A stretch of DNA of 64,000 bases from positions 1 to 64,000 of the forward strand of contig JAHHGY010000004.1 in NCBI GenBank assembly GCA_019359635.1, in the 5' to 3' direction. The notes beneath the pieces were generated by a model. That model worked only from the letters and a program-made list of their open reading frames with translations, had not been told where the DNA came from and did no database searches. A program made the translations under genes and the position numbers. Positions 56,419-64,000 of this stretch are shown here, one piece after another (the stretch's first letter is position 1; every line of letters begins with the position of its first letter). This DNA comes from Chroococcus sp. CMT-3BRIN-NPC107 (GTDB taxonomy: Bacteria > Cyanobacteriota > Cyanobacteriia > Cyanobacteriales > Chroococcidiopsidaceae).

Positions 56419-56507
56419 AAGTATATCTATCTTGTTAATTTGACTAAAAATCTATAACTTAGCTTTATTTATACTAATTGGCGGATGTTAGCGATCGCAC
56501 TGATAAT

Positions 56508-56939
56508 TTACCTCCAGTAGCGCTTACCTTGCCAAAACACTCCTAAAATCATGCCAATTAACTGTAGTTGATCTATACCCGTAAACAGGGCTGGCATAGG
56601 AATATAATTTCTAATTACTAAGCCAATGATTAAACATAAAATTAAAGCCCAAAGTATCCCAGCATTAATAAAAATTCGCTTTTCTAATCTTTCTAGTAAA
56701 AACACAGCTAACGCGCCAATACCTGCACCGATCGCACCAACGGTAAATAAAGATAACAAAGGCGAATATAAAGTTGCAGCTAATAAGTTGACAATTGCCA
56801 ACTGCGTACCCTCATCTAATTGATTGTAAGTTAACCACAGCAACCATTCTACAGTTGTGACAATAACAAAAGTCATGCCAGCAATGATCAATAGAGATCG
56901 CCAAGGCAAATATTTAAGTTGACGCAAAGGGTTAGACAT
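56508..56939 (-). CDS. Small membrane protein of unknown function
   Basis: A 143-residue integral membrane protein with four hydrophobic segments (about residues 13-36, 45-66, 70-85, 92-108) and a fifth short one near residue 130. I do not recognise the family. It follows ispF by 6 bases on the same strand, so it is almost certainly co-transcribed, but no link with isoprenoid synthesis is evident. Confidence 0.65.
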   Translation of the reverse strand: MSNPLRQLKYLPWRSLLIIAGMTFVIVTTVEWLLWLTYNQLDEGTQLAIVNLLAATLYSPLLSLFTVGAIGAGIGALAVFLLERLEKRIFINAGILWALILCLIIGLVIRNYIPMPALFTGIDQLQLIGMILGVFWQGKRYWR

Positions 56940-56945
56940 AGTTAA

Positions 56946-57440
56946 TTAACTAGCTATTAATAAAACTACCGCATGGGCTGCAATTCCTTCTTCTCGCCCG
57001 ACAGCATCTAATTGTTCGTTGGTGGTAGCTTTAATGCCAACACGATCGCTAGATATTTGCAAAACTTGCCCTAGGCGATCGCGCATTGCGGAAATATGCG
57101 GCTTCAACTTCGGACGTTCCGCCACCACTACCGAATCAATATTACCAATTTGCCAGCCGCGATCGCTGATTAATTGATTTACCTTACTCAGTAATACTAA
57201 ACTATCTGCCCCCGCCCACTGCGGATCGCTGGGGGGAAAATATAGCCCAATATCTCCCAAAGATAAAGCCCCCAACATTGCATCCATAATTGCATGAGTT
57301 AGCACGTCAGCATCGCTATGTCCTAGCAAACCCAATTCATGAGGAATTTCTATCCCTCCCAAAATTAGACGGCGATTGGTGCTGAGTTGGTGAATATCGT
57401 AGCCATTACCAATACGGATATTAATCATATTTGATATCAT
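56946..57440 (-). CDS. ispF: 2-C-methyl-D-erythritol 2,4-cyclodiphosphate synthase
   Basis: A 164-residue enzyme of the MEP pathway that closes CDP-methylerythritol phosphate to the cyclic diphosphate. Metal and substrate motifs are intact: GNGYDIHQL near residues 11-19, [20 protein letters not shown] near 38-57, and [11 protein letters not shown]. The substrate-binding [16 protein letters not shown] is near the C-terminus. The start may be the second methionine at residue 5. It heads a two-gene unit with the membrane protein gene. Confidence 0.94.
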   Translation of the reverse strand: MISNMINIRIGNGYDIHQLSTNRRLILGGIEIPHELGLLGHSDADVLTHAIMDAMLGALSLGDIGLYFPPSDPQWAGADSLVLLSKVNQLISDRGWQIGNIDSVVVAERPKLKPHISAMRDRLGQVLQISSDRVGIKATTNEQLDAVGREEGIAAHAVVLLIAS

Positions 57441-57657
57441 ATAACAACTATTTTATTAAACCTACCTCGCTGCGATCGCAACAGGCAAGTAACTTACTGC
57501 TTTCCTTGAATATATCTAGTTATCATGAATTACAAAAATTACTAAAAGCCTTTTTGAAAAGTAAATATCAGGATTAATATCTCTAATAATTTTAAAGGTA
57601 AAAATGACATATTTATTATTTAAATTGAAACAATGAATATGTCATTTATGTAATTAA

Positions 57658-58176
57658 TTAAAGTCCTTCAATTTTGGCATTATCGCCCGGATTCCCGATT
57701 GGTTTACCCGTTACTACAGCTTTGGCGAATCCTAGTAAACGGACTACCTTACTAGATGGAGAGTCCCAATATTCAGCTTTATCTACACTAACTCTTAATA
57801 AAGCTAGTTGAGGATCGTCTAAGCCATCAGGAAACCAAGCTTTTAATAGAGGATTCCATAATTCTTCTATTTTAGATTTATCGCGAATTAGTTGGGCTGT
57901 ACCCGATACCGAAACGTATTTTTGATCTTTTGGTTCGGAGTAACTAACATTAACATGATGCTCGTGTTGTACTTCGTTAACTTTAGTCGCATCGGCGCTA
58001 GTAAAAAACCATAAATCGCCATCAAATTCAAATTCTTGAGTTGCCATTGGGCGGCTGCGTAAACTACCATCTTCTTCTACTGTAGTCAGCATGGCAAATC
58101 TAATATCTTTAATCAGGTCGTGCAGCTTTTTTATATTGTCTTGGCGATCGCTCATTGGTTTATGCTTTCTTATCAA
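57658..58176 (-). CDS. Pyridoxamine 5'-phosphate oxidase-related protein (general stress protein 26 type)
   Basis: A 172-residue split-barrel flavin-binding protein. The motifs RFAMLTTVEEDGSLRSRPMA and DLWFFTSADATKVNEV are near residues 25-62 and WFPDGLDDPQLALLRV near 115-130. Family members bind FMN or F420 and many act in stress response; the substrate is unknown. The start could be the internal ATG at residue 8 (58155). It lies about 70 bases from arsS on the same strand, downstream of it. Confidence 0.78.
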   Translation of the reverse strand: MIRKHKPMSDRQDNIKKLHDLIKDIRFAMLTTVEEDGSLRSRPMATQEFEFDGDLWFFTSADATKVNEVQHEHHVNVSYSEPKDQKYVSVSGTAQLIRDKSKIEELWNPLLKAWFPDGLDDPQLALLRVSVDKAEYWDSPSSKVVRLLGFAKAVVTGKPIGNPGDNAKIEGL

Positions 58177-58247
58177 TTATTATCTCTATACAAATAGCAT
58201 TGCAATCGGGCGCTATTGTTCTATCTACAAGTAGAGTTTTGGCTTAA

Positions 58248-59234
58248 CTATACTAAAGCACCACCACAACTAGATCCGCTTCCCGCCGTACAACCGTAAC
58301 AATAAGGCGCGGTTCTAATTTCATTAATCAAGTCTAAACTTTTCAATTTCAGCAATTTAGTAACCGTCAATATTTCGCCATCACGAGTTTTTGCAGGCAA
58401 GTTTTCCATCTGATTAAAGTCGCAGTCGTATACATTACCCAAATAATCAATAGAAAGCTCGTTTCTACACATTAAATGTTCTACCGTACTGGAATTAAAA
58501 TTTGATTCTAAAAAACTCAAATAAGGTTTGTGCAGCTTTTTATTTTGTAATTGAAACTTAGTCCGTCCTATAGGTAAGTTTGTAATTGTATACAAATTGT
58601 TAAACATAATATTAAAATTTTGCTGCAAGTAAGCTTTGTAATCTTGCTCTAACTTAGGTTGATCTGGTGTTAAACTAAATTTTTCTGATGTAGGTATTGG
58701 CGGATTATATACTAAGTCTAAAATTAAATTAGGGTCTGTTCCATAACCTAATTGATTGAGACGTTGCAGGGCAGAAATTGAATTATTATAAACACCATTA
58801 CCGCGCACTTTGTCAACATTATCTGCTAAATAGCAAGGTAAAGAAGCAACAATTTGAGTTTGGTATTTAGCACAATACTCTGGTAAATCTTCAAAGCCTG
58901 CTACAAAATAAATAGTTAAGTTAGAGCGGACAATTACTTTTTTTCCGGCTTTTCTTGCTGCTTCTAATAAAGGTTTAAATCCATAATTCATCTCTGGCGC
59001 GCCACCAGTAAGGTCAACACTATTAATTTGAGGAAATGTATTAATAATTTCAATTAGTTGATTGCAAGTTTCTGGATTAAGTTCTTCTGTCCTTTTGGGA
59101 CTTGCTTCAACATGACAATGACTACAAGCTAAATTGCAGCGCTTACCCAAATTAATTTGTAATGTAGTTATTTGGTTTTTAGTTAACGGTAAACCTAATT
59201 TATCTTTGAAGGGTGTTATTAATGTTTGGAGCAT
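58248..59234 (-). CDS. arsS: Arsenosugar biosynthesis radical SAM protein ArsS
   Basis: A 328-residue radical SAM enzyme. The iron-sulfur motif CNLACSHC (CxxxCxxC) is at residues 33-40, and the C-terminal cysteines (CYGCTAGSGSSCGG) can bind a second cluster. ArsS adds a deoxyadenosyl group to dimethylarsenite in arsenosugar synthesis. Length matches the family. It lies downstream of arsM on the same strand with a 145-base gap that contains a terminator-like hairpin. Confidence 0.9.
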   Translation of the reverse strand: MLQTLITPFKDKLGLPLTKNQITTLQINLGKRCNLACSHCHVEASPKRTEELNPETCNQLIEIINTFPQINSVDLTGGAPEMNYGFKPLLEAARKAGKKVIVRSNLTIYFVAGFEDLPEYCAKYQTQIVASLPCYLADNVDKVRGNGVYNNSISALQRLNQLGYGTDPNLILDLVYNPPIPTSEKFSLTPDQPKLEQDYKAYLQQNFNIMFNNLYTITNLPIGRTKFQLQNKKLHKPYLSFLESNFNSSTVEHLMCRNELSIDYLGNVYDCDFNQMENLPAKTRDGEILTVTKLLKLKSLDLINEIRTAPYCYGCTAGSGSSCGGALV

Positions 59235-59296
59235 AATTATTTTAATTAAATGAGTAAGAAATGCTCTGATATCGCGTCTCGTAAGATCGACCTAAT

Positions 59297-59313
59297 CCCC
59301 CTTTTTAAGGGGG
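59297..59313. repeat. Short G/C hairpin between arsM and arsS
   Basis: CCCCCTT at 59297-59303 pairs with AAGGGGG at 59307-59313 around TTT. The surrounding text (CCTAATCCCCCTTTTTAAGG) is a common cyanobacterial intergenic repeat type. It is related in style to the G/C-rich stretch at 50960-51025. Confidence 0.45.
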
Positions 59314-59338
59314 GAAAAGTATTAGTAGAAATGTTTTT

Positions 59339-59372
59339 GAAATAGTTTAGATATATTTATCTAAACTATTTC
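59339..59372 (-). terminator. 15-bp perfect hairpin after arsM
   Basis: The arms 59339-59353 and 59358-59372 pair perfectly (GAAATAGTTTAGATA and its complement) around a 4-base loop. Read on the minus strand it begins 8 bases after the arsM stop and is followed by AAAAACA. It could weaken or stop transcription before arsS. Confidence 0.6.
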
Positions 59373-59379
59373 AGATTTT

Positions 59380-60348
59380 TTAGCAGCAACCGCCACCATC
59401 ATAATACCAAGTAGAATTAGTAACAATTACATCTTTTGGCACGATAGAAGCAAGTTTGGTCGCAGTTTTGTCGCAGACGGCGGCGGGAATACCGCGCTGG
59501 AGTATATGCCCCGCGTTATCATCAAAAATCGGTTGATTTCCGGTATAAATAGCTGTTTTTCCGGTAAAAATACAAGCCCCATCTTCAGGAATTGGCACTT
59601 TAAAAGAGACAGAATCAAGACTCTCTAAAAGTAAATGCTCGTCTAAGTTGTAGGTATGGCTATCTAAAAGCCGATAAGGACGACGCGATCGCACTTCTAC
59701 TTGTCCAAACCCTGCATCAATAATTCGTGCTGTATATTCCTCGTAAGTCAGCGCCCCTGATAGACACATTGCTCTTAATTGTTCGTCTTGTTGCAAATGA
59801 GCGGGAATAGGACGAGTAGCAATCGGATCGCTCATTTGCAAGCGCCCACCAGGCTTTAAAACTCTATAAGCCTCTTGCAGGGCGATAGAAAGATCCGCAG
59901 GTTCAAAGATATTAAATAAGCAATTTTGAGCAACGACATCTACTGAAGCGTCATCTACAGGCAATTTGAAAGCATCCCCGGCGCGAATTTCCACAAAACT
60001 TGTTTCAAACCAGGGGTTTTCCTGGGCGGCAATTTGCAAATTCCGGGCGGCGGCTTCGCGCATAGCGGCGACAGGATCTACAGCAATAACTGCCCCAGGG
60101 CGGCGAGAAAAATAAGCAAACTGTAAGGCTTCTAACCCACCACCAACACCCACATAAAGCACCGTTGGTTGGTTTGAAAGTTCGGCAGCGTGGACGGTAG
60201 TACCGCAGCCATAATTCATTTCCTGCATCTGATTCGGAATATTTAATCCTGGTAGCTGCAAAGGGGTACTTTGAACGCAACACAGCCCAACTTGGGGAGT
60301 TTCGGCTACTTCACGGTAAAACTGAGCGGCAGTTTCAAGATAAGTCAT
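59380..60348 (-). CDS. arsM: Arsenosugar biosynthesis arsenite methyltransferase ArsM
   Basis: A 322-residue SAM-dependent methyltransferase. The SAM site VLYVGVGGGLEALQFAYF is near residues 64-81. Cysteines that can bind As(III) are visible: GLCCVQ near residue 23, NYGCGT near 48, QNCLF near 142 and MCLSG near 195; another pair ends the protein (GGGCC). It methylates arsenite to mono- and dimethyl forms that feed ArsS. Length is usual for the cyanobacterial type. It is upstream of arsS on the same strand. No ArsR-type regulator is close. Confidence 0.9.
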   Translation of the reverse strand: MTYLETAAQFYREVAETPQVGLCCVQSTPLQLPGLNIPNQMQEMNYGCGTTVHAAELSNQPTVLYVGVGGGLEALQFAYFSRRPGAVIAVDPVAAMREAAARNLQIAAQENPWFETSFVEIRAGDAFKLPVDDASVDVVAQNCLFNIFEPADLSIALQEAYRVLKPGGRLQMSDPIATRPIPAHLQQDEQLRAMCLSGALTYEEYTARIIDAGFGQVEVRSRRPYRLLDSHTYNLDEHLLLESLDSVSFKVPIPEDGACIFTGKTAIYTGNQPIFDDNAGHILQRGIPAAVCDKTATKLASIVPKDVIVTNSTWYYDGGGCC

Positions 60349-60692
60349 GGCGATCGCTTTTTTAACTAATTTTAATACTTATTTCTAAGTACAGCGATCT
60401 CTACAGACGGATTTACACCTTAGACAACACTGCTTTCAATCGCTTCTACAAACGCCATCAAAGCCGATCGCCAAGGACGAGAAATATTAACATCAAACAA
60501 TTCCCGCCACACCCAAGCCCTTTGCCTAAAAGTGGTAACGTAACTGACGCTTGGCTAACGATACAACCGTCCATTGTGGAAATTATTTCAATTAAAGACT
60601 CTTGGGCATAAGTTGCCCTTGGTGAAGCATTCACCAAGGAACTTAATCAAAGGGGACAATTAGGCTTCAAGATAACAATCTCGTATTTTTTA
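60349..60692. other. 344-base gap with a gene fragment and a hairpin
   Basis: Between arsM and the DUF4079 gene. It holds the arsM promoter side, a coding remnant at 60420-60554 (separate entry), and a perfect hairpin, CCTTGGTGAA at 60617-60626 with TTCACCAAGG at 60630-60639, which may terminate the DUF4079 transcript. I see no RNA gene. Confidence 0.5.
60420..60554 (-). pseudogene. Unrecognised C-terminal gene remnant
   Basis: A 44-codon frame between stops at 60555-60557 and 60420-60422 reads as a plausible protein end: FRQRAWVWRELFDVNISRP followed by WRSALMAFVEAIESSVV. It has no start codon at the upstream end. The run of sensible codons, with a HIP1-like site, suggests the tail of a gene lost upstream by deletion. 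The family is not recognised. Confidence 0.3.
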
Positions 60693-61448
60693 TTACTGTA
60701 CAGGTTTGGGATTTGGTGTTACTGATGGGTTCGGCACTGCTGGTTGATTCGGTGTTGGACAAGTCTTATTAGCAAAGTCACACTTGTATACATAGGGTTC
60801 TTGCCAGCCTAAAGGAATTTCCAGCAAGTCCCGCGTTCCTGTCATACCTTGTCCTGCAAACAGTAACAAGGCAAAGCAGTTCAAAATTGTATGAATAATC
60901 CGCCAGCGATTTGACCTATCTTTGTAGATATCTGGAACAATAGCTAAGGAAAAAATCATTAACATTGCTGCTAAAATGCCGAAATAGTAGTGAGACCAAT
61001 ACCATTCATTAGTCCGCCGGAAAACTCCATCCTGACAGCCCAAAATGACTAAACCAGCACCAGTTAAAGTGGCAAAAACTCCTCGCCACAGACGCTGCTG
61101 TGCCTTATAGAGCATTACTAGCGAGGCGATGGTGGCGGCAAACATTAGCACAATAAACAGAACTTGAAACGGTTCTTTCGCCACTAGCTGATTGACTAAA
61201 ATGTTTTTGCCAATGGCGTAAGCTATTCCCAGCAATGCTAGTCCTACCACTGCTGCTGTAAGCCAATTGCCTAACTGCCGATGCTCTGAACCTACGAATG
61301 GGGGAATTTTACTTTTGCCCCCAGCGACCGTTTGCAAACGACGCTGGCGAGTTTGCCACGCTAGGTTAACAACCATGCCAATTAAAGGCCAAACAAAGAT
61401 AATAGCGATCGCTGGATGGACAAGAGCGAGAAAATCTTCAAGCTGCAT
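60693..61448 (-). CDS. DUF4079 family membrane protein
   Basis: About 251 residues from the ATG at 61448 (MQLEDFLALVHPAIAI), which I prefer to the start at 61541 because the upstream 31 residues do not fit. It has six or so hydrophobic segments and the DUF4079 start motif LVHPAIAIIFVWPLIG. Conserved histidines (HPAIA, SEHRQLG, HYYFGI, HTILN) in the membrane parts suggest a haem-binding, cytochrome b561-like role, but this is inference. The C-terminal tail is proline-rich (PNPSVTPNPKPVQ). Confidence 0.78.
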   Translation of the reverse strand: MQLEDFLALVHPAIAIIFVWPLIGMVVNLAWQTRQRRLQTVAGGKSKIPPFVGSEHRQLGNWLTAAVVGLALLGIAYAIGKNILVNQLVAKEPFQVLFIVLMFAATIASLVMLYKAQQRLWRGVFATLTGAGLVILGCQDGVFRRTNEWYWSHYYFGILAAMLMIFSLAIVPDIYKDRSNRWRIIHTILNCFALLLFAGQGMTGTRDLLEIPLGWQEPYVYKCDFANKTCPTPNQPAVPNPSVTPNPKPVQ

Positions 61449-61541
61449 ATAATACCTGCATATATATTTGGTTAACTCAATTCCATCGCTTGCAGATAAG
61501 TTAAATTTAATAATTACCTGCAAATAGTAGTCAAGGAGCAA

Positions 61542-62159
61542 AGCTAAAACTTTAGTTCAACAACAAAGGTAGTGTTGTAGGTTTTATCTAAAGATAATTT
61601 AAGCGCTGACAATAGCAACAAAATGAATTTAAGCTGAGAATTTGATTAAAACTTGTTTCGAGAGCGAAAAATTATCCTATCTTAGCACCACTACAAAAAT
61701 TCAGTAACAAGCTATTTCTACTAACAGGTCGACTTTTGCCTAAGCAAGCCGAGTAAATTCCGCAGAAACTTTACTAGGTGGTTGAATTGCCAAGCTATGG
61801 CAAAGGGAGAATGCCAAATAGGCAAGAGCAAGAAGGTGAGACGGTAGAGTAATAGAAGGACGACGACGAAGGTGAAAATTGAAATTCTGTCTGTTTGTAA
61901 ATCACTGGTTACAAATCATCACACTTTCAGCAACGCCTATAAATTCAACGAACTATTATTAGTTTAGGACGCATTCATAGGGTATTTGAACCCGATTGAA
62001 AACGAGAAGTTATAAAAGTTAATAATTTGTTTGAGTTTTGTAGTGGTTTCTACAAATAGAAAGATGAAGAATAGATTTAATTAGTTGATTGTCTCGATTC
62101 AATTTAGCCAAAAATTCAATTCAGAGTTAAATTAAAAACGCATTTTCAAAAAAACTACG
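61542..62159. other. 618-base gap with a possible coding remnant
   Basis: Divergent gap between the DUF4079 gene and the plus-strand membrane gene. The minus strand at 61740-61901 is an open frame of 53 codons with no start (it includes RRRPSITLPSHLLALAYLAF), perhaps a gene remnant. The rest is AT-rich, with no repeat or RNA gene that I can support. The plus promoter for 62160 should lie within the last 100 bases. Confidence 0.4.
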
Positions 62160-62612
62160 ATGGCGCTACCTCCTTTTCCTGCATCCCGAAAAAGAAATAG
62201 CCGCTACAAAGTAAGCGATCGCACACCCAACCCAGCTTCTATAATAATTGCAATTATTTCCTGCGTATTTTTGGGTGGTTTAGGTTGGATTTGGACGACA
62301 ATGCTCACGAAAGGTTATGTAGCTATTGGTGGGGTTCCAAGCCCAATAATTATTAGCTTTTTGCGAAATGAAACTGCAAGAGCGGCTTATTTTGATGGAG
62401 ACAACGAAAAGCTGCACGCGCAGATGCAAAGTATGGATTTAGCAGAGAAGTTAAAACCTTACTACCGCCCCCAGTTTGCCAATGAAGCCCAACTCGACAG
62501 ATATACTCATCAAATTCTTTACGATCGCACGGGTTATATCGGCAAAGCTTACCAAGTTAATCCCCAAGGAATTTTAGTGGTAAAAAAGGGTATTGTTCAA
62601 AACAAAAAGTAG
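62160..62612 (+). CDS. Hypothetical protein with one membrane segment
   Basis: A 150-residue protein with a basic start (SRKRNSRYK), one hydrophobic segment at about residues 26-48 ([18 protein letters not shown]) and a soluble C-terminal part ([20 protein letters not shown]). I do not recognise the family. The soluble part probably lies in the periplasm or lumen. It overlaps convergent ureC by 16 bases. Confidence 0.6.
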   Translation: MALPPFPASRKRNSRYKVSDRTPNPASIIIAIISCVFLGGLGWIWTTMLTKGYVAIGGVPSPIIISFLRNETARAAYFDGDNEKLHAQMQSMDLAEKLKPYYRPQFANEAQLDRYTHQILYDRTGYIGKAYQVNPQGILVVKKGIVQNKK

Positions 62613-64000
62613 CGTTGAGCTAGAGGTAATACAGTAGCAGCTTCGCAAGTAAGCAACTGTCCATCGGCTCGAACTTGATAAGTTTCAGGATCTACCTCCA
62701 TATAGGGCGTTGCATCGTTTAGCTTCATAGATTGCTTGTTTAGTTGTCTTGTTTGTGCAACTGCTACAGCCATTTTTTGCAAGTTTAATTGAGCGGGAAT
62801 TTCTCGCTCTAGAGCAGCTTTAGAAACAAAAGTTAAACTTGTACTAGAAATAGCGCCGCCGAAACTGGCAAACATCGGACGCATATATACGGGCCCAGGG
62901 GTAGGAATACTAGCATTAGCATCGCCCATTTGCGCCCAGGCGATCGAGCCTCCTTTAATAACTATTTCGGGTTTAACTCCAAAAAATGCTGGTTTCCACA
63001 AGCATAAATCCGCCAATTTGCCAACTTCTATTGAACCCACATGAGCCGCAACACCGTGAGTAATGGCAGGATTAATCGTGTATTTGGCAATATAGCGTTT
63101 TGCCCGAAAGTTGTCATTGTGGGGGCTATCTTCAGTTAATTGACCGCGTTGCACTTTCATTTTATGCGCTGTTTGCCAGGTGCGAATAATAACTTCTCCC
63201 ACTCGTCCCATTGCTTGAGAATCGGAGGAAATCATGCTAAAAGCGCCCAAATCGTGCAAAATATCTTCGGCGGCAATGGTTTCGCGGCGGATGCGAGACT
63301 CAGCAAAAGCTACATCTTCAGGTATCGCCGGATCGAGGTGATGGCAAACCATCAGCATATCTAGGTGTTCGTCTAAAGTATTGAGAGTATAAGGACGAGT
63401 GGGATTTGTAGAAGACGGTAAAACGTTACTTTGACCGCAAACTTTAATAATATCTGGTGCGTGACCGCCGCCAGCGCCTTCGGTGTGATAGGTGTGAATG
63501 GTGCGACCCTTAAAAGCTGCGATCGTTGTTTCCACAAATCCGGCTTCGTTGAGGGTATCGGTGTGAATTGCCACCTGCACGTCGTAGTCATCAGCGACGC
63601 TAAGACAAGTATCGATAGTGGCGGGTGTAGTTCCCCAATCTTCGTGGAGTTTTAACCCCATTACCCCAGCATTTATTTGTTCGACAAGTCCTTGAGGCTG
63701 GCTGCTATTCCCTTTACCCAAAAAGCCAATATTGACCGGAAAAGCCTCCACAGATTGCAACATTCGGTAAATATTCCAAGGGCCGGGGGTGCAAGTTGTG
63801 GCGTTTGTCCCAGTAGCGGGGCCTGTACCGCCGCCAATCATAGTAGTTATCCCAGAGGAAATAGCACAATCAATCTGTTGGGGACAAATAAAGTGAATGT
63901 GGCTATCTATTCCCCCGGCAGTAAGAATCATGCCTTCCCCGGCTAATACTTCTGTACCCGCACCGATAATAATATCTACATTATTTTGAACGTAGGGGTT
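62597..64000 (-). CDS. ureC: Urease subunit alpha (5' end beyond the window)
   Basis: The catalytic subunit of nickel urease, which hydrolyses urea to ammonia and carbamate in the cytoplasm. About 467 residues are in the window; the frame is still open at base 64000, and the first 100 or so residues are missing. Nickel-site parts are clear: [14 protein letters not shown], the carbamylated lysine in [23 protein letters not shown], and [16 protein letters not shown]. The catalytic flap MVCHHLDP and the C-terminal [10 protein letters not shown] are present. Other urease genes should lie beyond the edge on this strand. Confidence 0.95.
   Translation of the reverse strand, partial: NPYVQNNVDIIIGAGTEVLAGEGMILTAGGIDSHIHFICPQQIDCAISSGITTMIGGGTGPATGTNATTCTPGPWNIYRMLQSVEAFPVNIGFLGKGNSSQPQGLVEQINAGVMGLKLHEDWGTTPATIDTCLSVADDYDVQVAIHTDTLNEAGFVETTIAAFKGRTIHTYHTEGAGGGHAPDIIKVCGQSNVLPSSTNPTRPYTLNTLDEHLDMLMVCHHLDPAIPEDVAFAESRIRRETIAAEDILHDLGAFSMISSDSQAMGRVGEVIIRTWQTAHKMKVQRGQLTEDSPHNDNFRAKRYIAKYTINPAITHGVAAHVGSIEVGKLADLCLWKPAFFGVKPEIVIKGGSIAWAQMGDANASIPTPGPVYMRPMFASFGGAISSTSLTFVSKAALEREIPAQLNLQKMAVAVAQTRQLNKQSMKLNDATPYMEVDPETYQVRADGQLLTCEAATVLPLAQRYFLF

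Overview
The window is a piece of a cyanobacterial chromosome. Evidence: genes for PsbQ, Ycf46, DUF2808 and DUF2862 proteins, the three-gene proton-translocating transhydrogenase, a FurA-type regulator with the antisense gene layout known from Anabaena, and many copies of the octamer GCGATCGC (HIP1). An HpsA-type protein with pseudopilins suggests a filamentous or aggregating lineage. Genus cannot be decided from the sequence. I found no tRNA, rRNA, CRISPR array or intact transposon.

Layout. 0-1.4 kb: end of a sugar ABC transporter, with the first permease truncated. 1.4-5 kb: a UbiH-like hydroxylase, a broken SPFH gene and a Get3d-like ATPase. 5.2-10 kb: a surface-polysaccharide region (UDP-glucuronate epimerase, Wzm/Wzt-type exporter, glycosyltransferase), AT-rich around the glycosyltransferase. 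10-25 kb: housekeeping and stress genes (cysC, psbQ, argJ, mscS-like, uvsE, Hsp70-like, GST, 2OG oxygenase, recN). 25-30.3 kb: chaperones clpB and htpG, then rpmB. 30.7-39.1 kb: hps-type operon with a giant HpsA and four pseudopilins. 39.2-42.2 kb: pntA1-pntA2-pntB. 43.3-48.1 kb: the conserved rpmH-rnpA-PH-yidC-jag-yceD-ycf46 run. 48.1-49.0 kb: SH3 gene convergent with fur. 51-52.6 kb: glgA. 52.8-56.4 kb: two tandem oligopeptide-binding lipoproteins. 56.5-57.4 kb: a membrane protein and ispF. 58.2-60.3 kb: arsenosugar pair arsM-arsS. 62.6 kb to the end: urease alpha subunit, running off the window.

How genes work together. The epimerase, ABC exporter and glycosyltransferase probably make and export a surface glycan. 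The Hps block resembles a type II/type IV pilus-like minor pseudopilin assembly used for polysaccharide secretion, but the glycosyltransferases of the Nostoc hps locus are absent here. ArsM and ArsS carry out successive steps of arsenic methylation and arsenosugar formation. The rpmH-to-ycf46 run joins ribosome, RNase P and membrane-insertion functions.

The window is mostly ordinary core genome. The points most worth a second look are the antisense layout at fur, the ice-binding-like segment in HpsA, the Ig-like insert in YidC, a hydrolase without its nucleophile, several decayed gene fragments in the gaps, and a set of related palindromic repeats. No wholly new system is evident.
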